NCBI GenBank assembly: GCA_950097015.1
Contig: CATNEN010000039.1
Span: 20,825,501-20,889,500 of the forward strand
Length of the DNA: 64,000 nucleotides
Direction of reading: 5' to 3'
Source: Macrostomum hystrix
Taxonomy: Eukaryota; Platyhelminthes; Macrostomidae
Position 1 is the first letter of the stretch, and the number at the start of each line of letters is the position of its first letter. A program made the position numbers and the translations under genes. Shown one piece after another: positions 21,001 through 32,273 of this stretch. The notes beneath the pieces are model-generated. The model was not told the origin of the DNA. It saw only the letters and a list, made by a program, of their open reading frames with translations, and searched no databases.

Positions 21001-21675
21001 CTGATTAAAAGTTTAATGCATACACTGGTATAATTTATGTTAATATTGATCTAATAGCTGATAATTAAGCATTTTATAGATACAAAAACACTTGCACAAT
21101 TTTTTTTCTCTCAAATAAGAGTTATTTGATATTATGATTTTAACCTTTTAAAAATAAATTTGTAATGGCTCTTGAAATTCATTGCCTTCTGTACTATTTT
21201 TGAGCAACCATAGAAGAGAAATGCTGTCATGTACTCTTACTAAACTGTCATGAATAATTATACCTAGTACCTTAAGCCATTATATTATTAATTAATGTGT
21301 ACAGGAGTAACTAAATAAATAATTTTTTTCGAGATCAAGAAAAAATCTATCTATACCATCCAGAAATAAAAATCTATAATCCTACAATATTTATAAAAGA
21401 TGCATATTTAATTTTTTTATTTGTGTCTCGTTAGCTATATATTTGTCCATATTTGCTTATAAATATTGTACTGTTAAACCTTTAAGATAAAAAACGTTCA
21501 GGACAATACAATTTTATTAATGAAATTTAAAAAATGATACGATAAGTGATACGATAAGTGTGAACTTTTGTCTTACCTCCTCCCTGTGTCTCTTGTATGC
21601 TGCCTCGTCATACTGCATTTGCAGAAGACGATTTTGGCAAGGAAGAACAGAATAATAATAGCGATGGCGCTGCAT
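17966..21675 (-). CDS. CFAP97 domain-containing protein (CFAP97D1/hemingway family)
   Basis: Exons 21577-21675, 20755-20954, 20228-20408 and 17966-18148 join in phases 0, 2/1 and 0 to give 220 residues. The family works in motile cilia and sperm flagella. Seen: N-terminal LPCQNRLLQ, the conserved HLHLKPKKLQLEEERLAIIE core, RDNRILLEKMSMIMRT and NNYNPKSLNRSKRQRELL, then RVTRENKAMMERIL and YLDNISRYPTGWW. These follow the CFAP97D order closely and are probably coiled coil. The last exon adds a basic/Ser tail and a poly-Gln run (about 13 Gln encoded by CAG), which is not part of the conserved domain. The donor of exon 2 (AAAAG|GTTGAA) is weak, but the phase and the conserved NPKSLNR junction support it. 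Intron 3 contains a 16-bp minisatellite, a MITE and telomeric repeats. Confidence 0.9.
18181..18895. repeat. Minisatellite, 16-bp unit (TGGTAGAGTGACAGAT), highly homogeneous
   Basis: More than 40 nearly identical copies, beginning about 35 bp upstream of the last CFAP97D exon (18148), inside its intron. The near absence of variation suggests recent expansion. Because 16 is not a multiple of 3 and the unit has no minus-strand stop, two minus frames stay open for about 247 codons; these are not genes. Confidence 0.97.
19461..20065 (-). mobile_element. Palindromic-ended MITE, copy 2, interrupted by minisatellite and telomeric DNA
   Basis: 19461-19690 is the reverse complement of the right part of the element at 2247-2630, including the terminal TTATTTCAAATACCC. 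19905-20065 matches its left part (CGGTTTAGGAGCTATCGTGAAGTAGGCAG, split here by nothing obvious). Between them are about 215 bp of unrelated DNA with a 16-bp minisatellite remnant and CCCTAA repeats. Lies in intron 3 of CFAP97D. Confidence 0.65.
19818..19853. repeat. Interstitial telomeric repeat (CCCTAA)n
   Basis: Six units of CCCTAA, TTAGGG on the other strand, directly after CTCATCTCTCCCTTGTCTCA minisatellite units and a short (CT)n. Confidence 0.9.
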
Positions 21676-24600
21676 TTCTGTGATTGAATCACAAGTACAG
21701 TGTGACAAATCTTATTTTTCAGTTCGCGTTAGAAACTAGAATTCATGGCAGTTTTGCAACTTAAATTCACGCGGTAGGTGCTGTCCATCGTTACGGAAAG
21801 AATTTGTTATAACGCAGTGTATCTATGGACAAATGAACACGCAATCAGTATATATATATAATGCCGAAAACATTAATCCAAGCTCCTTCCCTTTTCCTTT
21901 ATTTTCAGTTCCCTGTGGATTTTTTGCAACGCTAATACTTTATTAACTGTACGATCTATTTTAAACATATTTAGATGTGCTTACATGCAAATGTTTTTAG
22001 AACCAAATTTACATTTAGTACCGAGTGAAAAAAAACATTCAATGCTGCTTAACGGCGCATTGCGATTTCTTCTTCGCTAACCCAAGTAGCGAAGTAAATG
22101 AGCTAAGACAATGTAAAATACAGGGTTTCCGCATTAATAATTCGCTTTTTGACCAATGCAGTAACTATAGCCAGTAAATGACTCGTGCCCCACTCTGCAT
22201 TGCATTACGGCTGTAAACAATAGTACTCCGCAGCGGCTCTGCAGCCCCGTGGCATTAAAGTGCATGAACATATTTAAATATTGTTTTCTCGCCCGTTTCG
22301 AATTCCATAATAGGCCATAAACGACATGCAATTTAACAATGACATACTGAAAGCCACTTATTCTCCAATGATTTTTTTGCACCTAGTGCATTTCTTGTAC
22401 ATGAAGCAATATTGCGTTGATGCAATATTCGTCTTATTCAAATTTTTGTGCAAAGTAAAACATCTGTTGCCCAAAAAAGCTAAAAATACGCATTGCAATT
22501 GCTAACTTTAATTAAATATTTTGTAAGCTTTTTTACTGACTTCCAGCAGGTCTGTAAAAATCGAAATACTACCTATGTAGAAGACTATTCGGAGTTATAA
22601 CGCATTTTTTTCGCAACAAGTTAGTCCAAAGACTCCGAAAATGATCGAGAACTCGATTGTTGTGTGCTTAATTAGTGGGTGATAATTCCGGCTCGGAAAA
22701 ATTCTGTACGCTGTCAGCTGGCATAAAGCCATGCAGTGCAAAAAGAAATTCGTACTAGATATGCTTAGAGCTCTTGCTGCTGCTTATGCTCCGCATGTAC
22801 ATCTCCAGCGTACGGGCGGAAAGAGTCGGTCGTGACTTCATGCAGCTCCGCTGGCGAAGCTTGTTGCTATAGTAAATCGGCTCACAGCTGCGAACTCTTG
22901 GTCGAATAAGTTGGCGATGCTGGTGCTTTTATACAGGCTGTTCTCGTTCCGCGTGGCTGATGAGGGCCGTGCGGTCGTCACTAAATCTGCCATCCACGCC
23001 GACAATTCAATTCCTCGCGTTGGTCAGTCACAAAAGCCCTCGAGACATGACTTTATGCATGACCTGCTGGATGGCCGCGGTAAAGCGTCGTCATGGGCGC
23101 TACAGCAGTTCACGGAGTGCCTCCAGTCGGGCGGCGCAGCCGCTTCCGCCACGGGGCACCATGGCCGGGAGGGGCGGCGTGGGGCCAGGCGGTTGACAAT
23201 ACGATTTGTTGGACCAGACGGAGGGGCACGAACAGTCTCGCCGACGTCATCTGGATGAAAAATCGGAAGGTTGTCGGAGCTAATTTGGTCTGCGACGCGC
23301 CAGGTGATGTACTTTTATTGGACCAGGAGATCAATGACGTGGTGGAAGGTGAAGTCGGTGCAGAGACGCGGTATAGTAGGAGCTGACGCGAGGTAGGATT
23401 GCGCCGTCGTTCAGGGTGAGGAAGTTGCCAATTGAAGCCGCCGACATCCCTCCATCTCCACGACCAACTTGCTAATTGTTGCAAGGTCCCAGATCCCGTG
23501 AATGGCATAAGTGCCAGCCATGCAGGCACGCGCGCGACATGTGTGTTCAGATGCTGGTCCTGGTCAGGACGGGTTGACTTGGTCTCGAGCTCTCAACAGC
23601 TGCAGCAATTTTAGGTGAGCTGGCCCGGCAAGGAAAAACCCGACGTTGCTAGATGGATCGGAGCTTTCTCCCATGGCTGCTGCCCTTTGCAGTCCGAAGT
23701 ATAATGATGAACTTCAAATAATTTCAGAAGAATTCAATATAATAATTTGAAAAAAAGCCAGCATTGTTTTTGGAAACATTTATAATTCAGTCTGTGCAGT
23801 CTGGATACTACGCTTGTATGTAAAGTAACGTTATATTATATCTCTCGAAGTTTACGACGGGAAAATGAATTCGATGTCAATTAAATTAAAATAGATAATT
23901 TATATATATTTAGTTAGCACAGGACACAGAAAATAACACGAAACAAATTACAGTTTAAACTAACATATTAGTTGCTGCGAAAGCGTATAAAAGGCGCGAT
24001 TACAGGGTAAAACGCATATATATATTCATATGAATTTGCTTTGCGAAATTAAGACAGTATAACTTATAAATGTATGCATGATACCACGTACTTGCGTAGC
24101 TTGACATAATATTTTGTTATAACTGTTACTCTTAATAATAAGTTAAAAAAGGTTTGCCTAAACACTGTAGCGACAGTTATTAAAAGTCTTGACTCAAACA
24201 GGAGAGGAAAAATTTAGGTGTGCTTGTAACCTATTAATTTATAAAAACTATATATCTCCTAAAATTAATTTGTGATGGTCAAACAAACAAACTACAGCCT
24301 ACTCGTCGGTTTTCTATATTCTGTTAAGATAGTGCTGCAAAGTCATATTTAGTTCGGCATTGAGTTAAAAATCTAAATCGATAGCAGATTGGATACAGAA
24401 GTTAAATGTACAACACGCCAAGAACTATTCTGTGTGCTAATAATGTGCAAAAATATTGTCAGACACAACATTATCTGCCGAAATATAGTGATAGTGTGTG
24501 ATAGTATACTGTAATCAGTTTATTCATCAACAACACCTGAAATACTCGTACGTCTGTATGTCACCTCACTATACTGTATGTCTTTTTTTTAAAGAATCTA

Positions 24601-25847
24601 AAGGACTGCAAAAGTACAATTGTAGCCATTTTACTTTTAGAAATCAGTGTGGGAAATAATAGTTTAACATAGTGTACGATGCTAGCTGAATTCGCGACAA
24701 TCGTGTGGTCAATATTTACGCGAAGCCAACAACACAGTCACAACTTAAAAAAAGATGAACGCAGATCTAATAAACTATTATAAAGGGTAAAATATAGTCT
24801 AAATACACGAAGGTATATCAGTGTAAAGACATCCAATAACTTAAATTAATTGTAGCATATAGCTACTTCTAATCATTCTGCGATGAGCAGTCAAGGATCG
24901 AAAAAGTTAATGTCAAAGCGTGATCAGGTTTAAAATGGTCGATAAGAAAGGAATTCAGTTCTAAGCTTGTTCAAACAATAGAAGTTTAATGACATATATT
25001 TGTAGTGTAGGGGCGCTTAAGCAACGGGCTTTAAAAATTTGTCACTAAAATATGTAAAATTCTGCTAGTGTAATACATTTAAATTCAAAATTTTATGTCT
25101 TAAATCCATTAAGAAATTTAAATTGGTGCTAAACACACAATATAACAAAATTTCACACTAAAGGGTGATTAGAAAGCAGTATTTTATTCACAAAAAGTAC
25201 AACAACTTTTTGAACTATAAAACATAATGCTATGTTACAATTAGGCGCACAAAAATATTTGACTAAAGTAAAAAGCAAAGTTAAATAATTATACTAGACA
25301 CTAAAAGTCCATACTCAACAGAAATGAAGACTTGTCGCTAAAAATTCACTGACTAAAATGTACGGATTCAAACTAATGTTTTTATGACGCCATGCAAACA
25401 TTATTTTTGTAATGGGGCCTTTAAAAAATTGACGAAGCCCCATAAAATTTTACTTTCAAGAATTTTCTAAGAAATAACTACTTCGGCGGGTTTAAGAAAG
25501 GCAGTGTGTTATAAAATTAACACACATCAAGATTTACGCATTCTTACAAGTTCCCCGATTGTCTGCAAAGAGACCGAAAATCTTTAAAGTGTTTTTTGAA
25601 ATGATAAACCTTCAGTACCAAAAGTTCTAACTAAGAAGGGAGAAAGTAAATGGGGCCGGCTAATTATGAATCTTCTCGAACTGTTGCCCAATTTTTGCAC
25701 AATGCATGGAGATTTTTATACTAAAACTACGCTACGCTGTTGAAGAGATCACGAAGGCCGACGATAAAGATGCAAACAGAAAATAATTGTTGGCAGTCAA
25801 TCACAGAGCGAAGCTGAACTAAAACTCAGCAACATCGCGACGGAGGT
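21676..25847. other. Long intergenic region between CFAP97D and Headcase
   Basis: About 4.2 kb, mostly AT-rich, with no gene I can support apart from the GC-richer patch at 22870-23640. It should hold the CFAP97D promoter and the Headcase 3' UTR; TTTATT at about 25183 would give AATAAA on minus, roughly 660 nt past the Headcase stop. Confidence 0.5.
22870..23640 (-). other. GC-richer patch with broken open frames, possibly decayed coding or transposon DNA
   Basis: Base composition rises sharply against its AT-rich flanks. On the minus strand, short frames such as GNFLTLNDGAILPRVSSYYT and LPIFHPDDVGETVRAPPSGP read protein-like but are broken by stops and frameshifts. I do not recognise the family. 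A retroelement relic or processed pseudogene is possible, with no firm evidence for either. Confidence 0.3.
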
Positions 25848-26538
25848 TCAAATCGACGTCGTCGTCGCCAATGCAGCCGAGGCGGCAGCGGCCGAGGCCG
25901 AGCTGCTCTCGCCAACCCGGCCAGCCAGACTGACCGAGCGGACGAAGTGAAAATCGGCGGCGCGGCAGTGCGGACACGCCAGCGGCTGCGAGAATTGCGA
26001 GAACGCCGCGGGCAGGTCGCCCGGCTCAGTTACAAGCGGCCTCCGGCAGTGGCTGCACAGCAGCCGCTCAGGACAGCAGGGCGAGCAGGCGAGCACATCG
26101 AAGGTGTAGATGCCGCCAATCAGCAGGTGTGAGCCGTCCCAGGCACGCTGGCAGTAGCGGCATCGGCTGTGCAGCTGCGGAGCCCGGGTTCGGCAGCAGC
26201 AGTGCAGGCAGACAGCGTACAGGAAGCCCTTGCCGCAGGCTGGGCTGTCCGAGCGGTGATGCCGGACAGGGCTCAGGAAGAATGTCCCGTCAATCAGGGG
26301 GAAGTGATCATAGACTGACATCTGGTGACCGCAGAGGGTGCAGGCCACATGCGGCGTGCGGCAGGCCGTGAGTGTTGTCAGCACCAGCGCCTTGAGCTCG
26401 TCATTCTCAGTTGAGCTGTCGTCCTCAGTGACGATGTGAAACTTGTTCTGCTTGCTTCTCGGTAGAGCTTTCAAGCTTTCAAAGTTGTCGGTTCGACGGC
26501 GGAAGATGTTGCCCCGATTGCGCAGCTGGCTTTGGATG

Positions 26539-26579
<41 letters not shown>

Positions 26580-27932
26580 ATAAACGACTGTTGAAGGGGG
26601 ACACAGCGTTGATGGCGAAGGCTGATGCGAATAGACGATTGAGGTGAATGGCACCGCGGCGGCGCCACTCGTGTCAGACATTGTGGGACTCAGACTGAAG
26701 GCGGTGCCGAAGCCGCCGCCCCCACCGTGGCTAGACGAGTTGCTGAGATTTCTTAGACGCCTATTCAGCATGTCGGTTGGGCTGCTGTAGGAGCCACTGG
26801 CGCCGCCGCCGCCGCCGCTGCCCATGATGTAGTAGCCGTTGGAGCCAGCCGTCTGTTGACGCCTGCGCGAAATCACCTGCGGCTGCGTGGCTGTCGACGG
26901 GCGCTGATCGCGCACAAGCTGGCCCTTGCCGCAGGGGCAGCGCAACTGCTGCTGCTGCTGACTGCTTCTGACTGTCTGGATCGACTTCTGTTGATGAGTT
27001 CTCTCCCATTTGCTGAGGCAATCTACATGAGCCCAGAAAACTGCAAGAAAAAAACTTCGCCAGAAAATTAGACTGTAGATTCGAAATTATTTGTGTAGAC
27101 TAATTGAAATACGATTATATCATATAATAATAATAATTGCAGGAGGGCTGCGGGCAATGGCTCATAATTTAGTGACACTAGACCCGCAGCCAGCGAGAAG
27201 GCAATTCTGCCCATTTCGCTGACTCCTGAGCACACACGCACAGATACTGTACGCAGGCATACGCTTACACAGGTGTGTACATCTGCCCTGACTTTCTCAT
27301 CGTGAGGCAGTGTACATTCTCACTGTGCCTTGGAGGTTCATGGTCCACGAGGGCGTAAGTTGCACGACAAGCCCCCAAGCCTTCTCTCCGCGGCTGCGCC
27401 CCAAATAAATGTAGCTTCGCCGTGGAAATGAACTTAGGGACCTTGGTGCGAGAGGCAAACGCGATAACCGCTCTGCCACCGACCCCCACGAGTATATCAT
27501 ACTAGTGGCGTAGCCATAATTTGTATCCAGGGGGTGCGCCACTAATGGGTGGCGCCTGTACTGGGGGGCGTCACATAGATTTGGCTAGGTTGGCTAGGTT
27601 CCTGTATCATACTCACCCTGGCCGCATGAGTGACCAGAGCACACCAGTTTAACAGCGTCTTGCGATTCCTCCGGGTCTTGAATCAGCGCTGAAATCGTCG
27701 TCCTCTGCTGCTGCTGCTGCTGCTGATTTGGCGCCAGGAGCTGCTGAGAATCGGCGGCTGAGTGTAAGAAACATGTGACACTGACCCCAGCTGTCTGAAA
27801 GTTGCTGAAGCCATTCTCCTGCACCGCCTGCTGCGAGTCCAGCTTGCCGCCGCCAATGCCGCCCTGTCTCCAACGCGTCGTTGAAACGCCGCCGCTGTTG
27901 CTACGCGCTTGCAGTGTAGTAGTCGACGACAT
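25848..27932 (-). CDS. Headcase protein (HECA homologue)
   Basis: Exons 27617-27932 and 25848-27040 join in phase 1 (CAGG|GTGAGT to TTGCAG|TT), giving 502 residues. Headcase is a cytoplasmic regulator of progenitor proliferation and differentiation in animals, linked to TOR signalling in flies. Seen: an N-terminal Cys-rich unit spanning the intron (LVCSGHSCGQ, then HVDCLSKWERTH, then CPCGKGQLVRD), which matches the Headcase N-terminal motif ending in CGRGHLRKD; a Gly/Ser-rich middle; a 13-Gln tract at about 260-272; and a C-terminal Cys-rich domain (about 287-482) with HQMSVYDHFPLIDGTFFLSP, AVCLHC, CRYCQRAWDGSHLL, CPERLLCSHC and CPHCRAADFHFV. The protein is short compared with long insect isoforms. 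The intron carries a SINE-B. Identification rests on remembered family motifs; the junction-spanning motif makes it strong. Confidence 0.85.
27125..27490 (-). mobile_element. SINE family B copy in the Headcase intron
   Basis: Minus orientation. The tRNA-like head at about 27490-27420 (AGAGCGGTTATCGCGTTTGC, then GCACCAAGGTCCCTAAGTTC) is followed by the family body and an (ATT)n tail near 27130. It fills most of the 576-bp intron. Confidence 0.85.
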
Positions 27933-29179
27933 TGTAAACTTGTTGACTCTAACAACAACAATAGCGCAGCAATGCGAATGCGTAAAAAGGAGACAGCTGG
28001 CGGTAGAGCCTCTGAATGCAGCTAGTGGGGCGGGCCAAGTACTTTTAGATCGGTTTTGCTTGCGTCTTTAGCTTGCGAAAAATGAGCGAGAGAGAGACAG
28101 AGAGAGACAGAGAGAGAGAGAGAAGGCAAGGCGACAGGACTGGGGGTAGAGGGCTACGGCGTAGAGGTGGGGGCGTCCCCGCGTAGCCCTGAATGGCAGT
28201 CAAGAGAGGCTCTTGTGCGGAGGACTAGAGAGAGAAAAGGCATGAGAGAATTTCGGAGTGGGGATTCTATATCTCTGTCCGTCGTGTTTTCTCACCAGAC
28301 CAGTACAGTATTAGTACATCGGTACAGAGACGCGCGGCTAAACTTTTCTTAGTGCGTACAAAAAGCAAGCCCGATCGTGATACGAACAGAGAGAGCGGGG
28401 GTTTACGAGGCTGAAAGATACGGGTAGCTAGATACGTATAAGTATGAACGTACGGCTCAAAGATGTGAAGCGCCTGCAGGAGCAGCAACAGACCAATCCG
28501 ATTTATTGTGGAACTAGTGCACAATGTTCGTCATGCTTTAACTTCCGGATGCATTTTTAGTGCTGCACATTGGAAAATCCTTGTTGCCAACGAAGGGAGG
28601 CAAACTTGACAGAAAAAAACTGTCTGTTGGAGCTTCTGAGGACGGAGGCTGCCCTGGAATAGTACATCCATCCATCTACCTACCTGCCTACCTACCTGCC
28701 TGCCTGCCTACCTACCTGCCTACCTATCTATCTATCTACCTATCTATCTGTTTATCTACGTACCTATCTATTCTAGATCCATCTATCTACCCATCAATCT
28801 GTCTGTCTGTCTATCTTATCTAGAAAATTTGCAGACGATTCTAACTTACAGATTACCTCTAATCTTGTGGCTGAGCTGTCCACTAATTAGCAGTAAAATT
28901 ATAAAGCGAAATTTTTCGAAGGCATAGCCTGACTGCCCAGTGCTGTAAGTAGTGCTGAGCTAGTGCTGACACTATAATTACAGCGAGCTTGACTCTCTGA
29001 GCAGTCTCGCATTTATCGCGTGTTGAACAATTTAAGCACCTGTCGTTTCGTCATTCCAATGACATGAAAGAGTCATCCAGAGGCAGTCATCACTTAACTA
29101 CTAACCTGCGACCTAGAAACATGTCACCTGGAAGCAGTGCATGGTCTAACTTTGAACTCCATGAAAATTTGTGCTTCAC
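27933..29179. other. Headcase upstream region with simple repeats
   Basis: Contains a GA-rich block (about 28079-28125, GAGAGACAGAGAGAGAC type) 150-200 bp upstream of the Headcase start, which could be a promoter element or simple repeat, and a (CTAC/CTAT/CTGC)n microsatellite at about 28668-28815. No gene seen. Confidence 0.6.
28668..28815. repeat. Tetranucleotide microsatellite (CTAY/CTGY)n
   Basis: Imperfect run of CTAC, CTAT, CTGC and CTGT tetramers (CATCTACCTACCTGCCTACC ...), interrupted once near 28770. Confidence 0.9.
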
Positions 29180-29335
29180 AGTAGACTTCCACCCCACTTC
29201 CCGATAGCTCCCAAACCGAATTATCAATAAAGTCCACTAAATATGGATCACAATTTTCCGCCCTTAACGATAAACTAACTTTTAACGATTAATTGAATAT
29301 TTTTTAAAGATACAGAAAAATTGGGGTTTCTAACT
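29180..29335 (+). mobile_element. Palindromic-ended MITE, copy 3, internally deleted
   Basis: Matches the left part of the element at 2247 (ACTTCCCGATAGCTCCCAAA, CCGAATTATC, ATGGATCACAATTTTCCGCC) and then its right end (GAATATTTTTTAAAGATACAG), skipping the middle. The end palindromes are eroded. Confidence 0.6.
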
Positions 29336-29493
29336 ACAGCATAAAGTTTTTTTACAGATACAATTTACACTACTTACAGTAGAAAACATACAAACATCCA
29401 ATAGATTCAATTCACTCGTAGATATTTTGACATTTGATATTTGATATTTATATTTGATATTTATATTTGATATGTGATATTTATGACACAACT

Positions 29494-29744
29494 CGAGGGT
29501 TGTGTCATAAATTCGCTGACAAACTTACATAGCGTCTTTTTTATACAGACTAAGGCACCATCGATCTTATTGTCTATGGAAAATCTTCCCTCTGGCTTTT
29601 GAGATAAGGCAGAAATCGAGTGGCACAAATGTGTGCAGCTTGGGGGTGACTATGTTGAGAAGTGCAATGTTGACAATTAGCTGTTCTTTGTTAATTGTTT
29701 CTTTGATATCTGCAGTTGTCAGCGAATTTATGACACAACCCTCG
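29494..29744. mobile_element. 251-bp element with 28-bp terminal inverted repeats
   Basis: Left end CGAGGGTTGTGTCATAAATT plus CGCTGACAA; the right end is its inverted copy, with AGCGAATTTATGACACAACC then CTCG. Immediately left, ATTTATGACACAACT repeats the arm again in inverted form, so the left end is itself a hairpin. No open frame; a small non-autonomous DNA element. Flanked on the left by TTTGATAT repeats (29415-29480). Confidence 0.75.
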
Positions 29745-30529
29745 TAATAAAAAAATCGTCAGTTTTTTTAATGAAAGTAGCGTTAATTAGATGCTAAACT
29801 GCGTGGTCTCTGTGCAGTCAAATAATACATTTCTATATGCAATTTTTCTGAAGCCATGAAAATTTGAGAAACCGTCGTATATCTGTCTCGCCGTATGGGT
29901 AGAAGACGATAAACTGAGATGCAAATTCCTGTCCAAGCATTTCTCTAGGTTGAATAATGCTTTATTGAGTCACAATTTTGTTCGCTTTCAACTATTCGAG
30001 TGTGCTCAACTGTGTTCTAAGGAGAACAGGTAGAAAAGCAAACAAGTTTGAACCTTAAACCCTCTCTCATAGCAGCCATGAGTCCCGTTTTATGCGTAAA
30101 CGTTAGTTGATAATATAAGGCCATTAGAAATGTACCTGCAGTGTCTACAGTGGTGCCCACTTCACCTCAGTCTGCATGGGATGCGCGCGTAATACTTCGT
30201 TTAGGGCTAGGATAGTATAGAGCCTAGAAGCTTTGAGAAATATAAACTCGCTATATATAAGGCTTTTTAAATATTTCTTGTTTTACTCAGATTCTCCGTT
30301 GAACAATGCGCACTATTGCTGTTTTAGTTTGAATTCAAGTTTTAACCATAAAACATAAACAAATTGTCCAAATTGGTTTGTTGTGAGATATGAAGCTACC
30401 AGCGTTGAACTTGAGTCCAACTTTGAGCAGTGCCGAAGCATTGAGACGAGAAGGACAGATAATGCGATCTGTGACCCAGATTGACTGGTACGTTTGACAA
30501 CTATCATATGAAGGCGAAAATGAGCAGGA
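29745..30529. other. Unannotated intergenic sequence
   Basis: AT-rich sequence up to the 16-bp minisatellite. No gene, RNA or clear repeat recognised. Confidence 0.5.
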
Positions 30530-31635
30530 GAGATGAGACAGAGGAGAGTTGAGACAGGTGAGAGATATGAGACAGGTGAGAGATATGAGACAGATGAGAG
30601 ATATGAGACAGGTGAGAGATGAGGCACGGGAGAGATGAGACAGGTGAGAGATGAGACAGGTGAGAGATGAGGCACGGGAGATATGAGGCACGGGAGAGAT
30701 GAGACAGGTGAGAGATGAGACACGGGAGAGATGAGACACGGAGAGATGAGACACGGGAGAGATGAGACACGGGAGAGATGAGACACGGGAGACATGAGAC
30801 ACGGGAGAGATGAGACAGGTGAGAGATGAGACACGGGAGAGATGAGACACGGAGAGATGAGACACGGGAGAGATGAGACACGGGAGAGATGAGACACGGG
30901 AGACATGAGACACGGGAGAGATGAGACAGGTGAGAGATGAGACACGGGAGAGATGAGACACGGAGAGATGAGACACGGGAGAGATGAGACACGGGAGAGA
31001 TGAGACACGGGAGACATGAGACACGGGAGAGATGTGAGACAGGTGAGAGATATGATACAGGTGAGAGATGAGGCAAGGTAGATATGAGGCAGGTGAGAGA
31101 TGAGGCACGGTAGATATGAGGCACGGGAGAGATGAGGCACGGGAGAGATGAGACAGGTGAGAGATGTGAGACAGGTGAGAGATGTGAGACAGGTGAGAGA
31201 TGAGGCACGGAAGATATGAGGCAGGTGAGAGATGTGACACGGGAGAGATGAGACAGGTGAGAGATGAGACACGGGAGAGATGAGGCACGGGAGAGATGAG
31301 ATACGGGAGAGATGAGACACGGGAGACATGAGACACGGGAGAGATGAGACAGGTGAGAGATGTGATACAGGTGAGAGATGAGGCACGGAAGATATGAGGC
31401 AGGTGAGAGATGAGACACGGGAGAGATGAGACAGGTGAGAGATGAGTCAGGTGAGAGATGAGGCACGGGAGAGATGAGGCACGGGAGAGATGAGGCACGG
31501 GAGAGATGAGGCACGGGAGAGATGAGGCACGGGAGAGATGAGTCACGGGAGAGATAAGGCACGGGAGAGATGAGGCACGGGAGAGATGAGGCACGGGAGA
31601 GATGAGGCACGGGAGAGATGAGGCACGGGTGGGGA
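30530..31635. repeat. Minisatellite, 16-bp unit (GAGACACGGGAGAGAT)
   Basis: About 68 copies of a 16-bp unit alternating between GAGACACGGGAGAGAT, GAGGCACGGGAGAGAT and GAGACAGGTGAGAGAT types, with block-wise higher-order patterns between 30700 and 31040. It is the reverse-strand relative of the array at 15481. Three minus-strand frames of 357-419 codons run through it because the unit lacks stops; they are not genes. Confidence 0.97.
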
Positions 31636-32273
31636 AGAGGTGCCTGGAGAGGCCGGAGGGCCGGGTTGATTAGCTCTGTTGGCAAGTGGGGTGCCGACTC
31701 CTGGCTTATAAGGGTTGGAAGCGTCGGTTGCTGGCGAGTGAAACATTAGAATAGAACAAAGGTACAAAATAGAACGTCAACGAAGCTTTAATTAATATTT
31801 AAGATCCACAGAGGAAGTGCATTCAGCCTTCACGATGAGACTCAGCAAGGAGCAATGGGACTGACACTGCGGCTGACGGGATCAGAGTGGGAGATGGAGA
31901 GAGGAGGAGAATGATTTGGACAATGGGAAGTGTCTGAAGGGGTTTGGCAGTCACAGGGGGAGGCTATAGTTATGGACGGAGCTGTGACTGGACTGACACT
32001 CACACAAGCCCGCGCATTAGTGCCCTGCTAGAAGCCACAGCTATATAGATTAAAGTCAAACTGAACATCCTGCAGGAGATTAGGAAAAAATTAGTTTTTG
32101 TACAACTAAGTTAGTTAGCAGTCCTGTAACTGGTAATAATAGCAATAATTTCGTTACATTTGCGTATCTGAGCACAAAGAGGACATCCTGCTTGAGTACT
32201 TCCTCTAATCTCCAGTTCTAAGGGTAGATCACACTGATTATTTAAGCTCTGAAAGATTTAGTCTCTAGCCGCA
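31636..32273. other. Upstream of the 336-residue gene
   Basis: A less AT-rich stretch (31636-32040) followed by AT-rich DNA. Contains CTTATAAGGG at about 31706, a TATA-like element 570 bp upstream of the plus-strand start, too far to assign. No coding exon recognised. Confidence 0.4.

Noticed and set aside
30313-31685. Three overlapping minus-strand frames of 357-419 codons (and a similar plus set at 15498-16001)
   Set aside because: Artefacts of the stop-free 16-bp repeat; no splice sites, start context or non-repeat domain.
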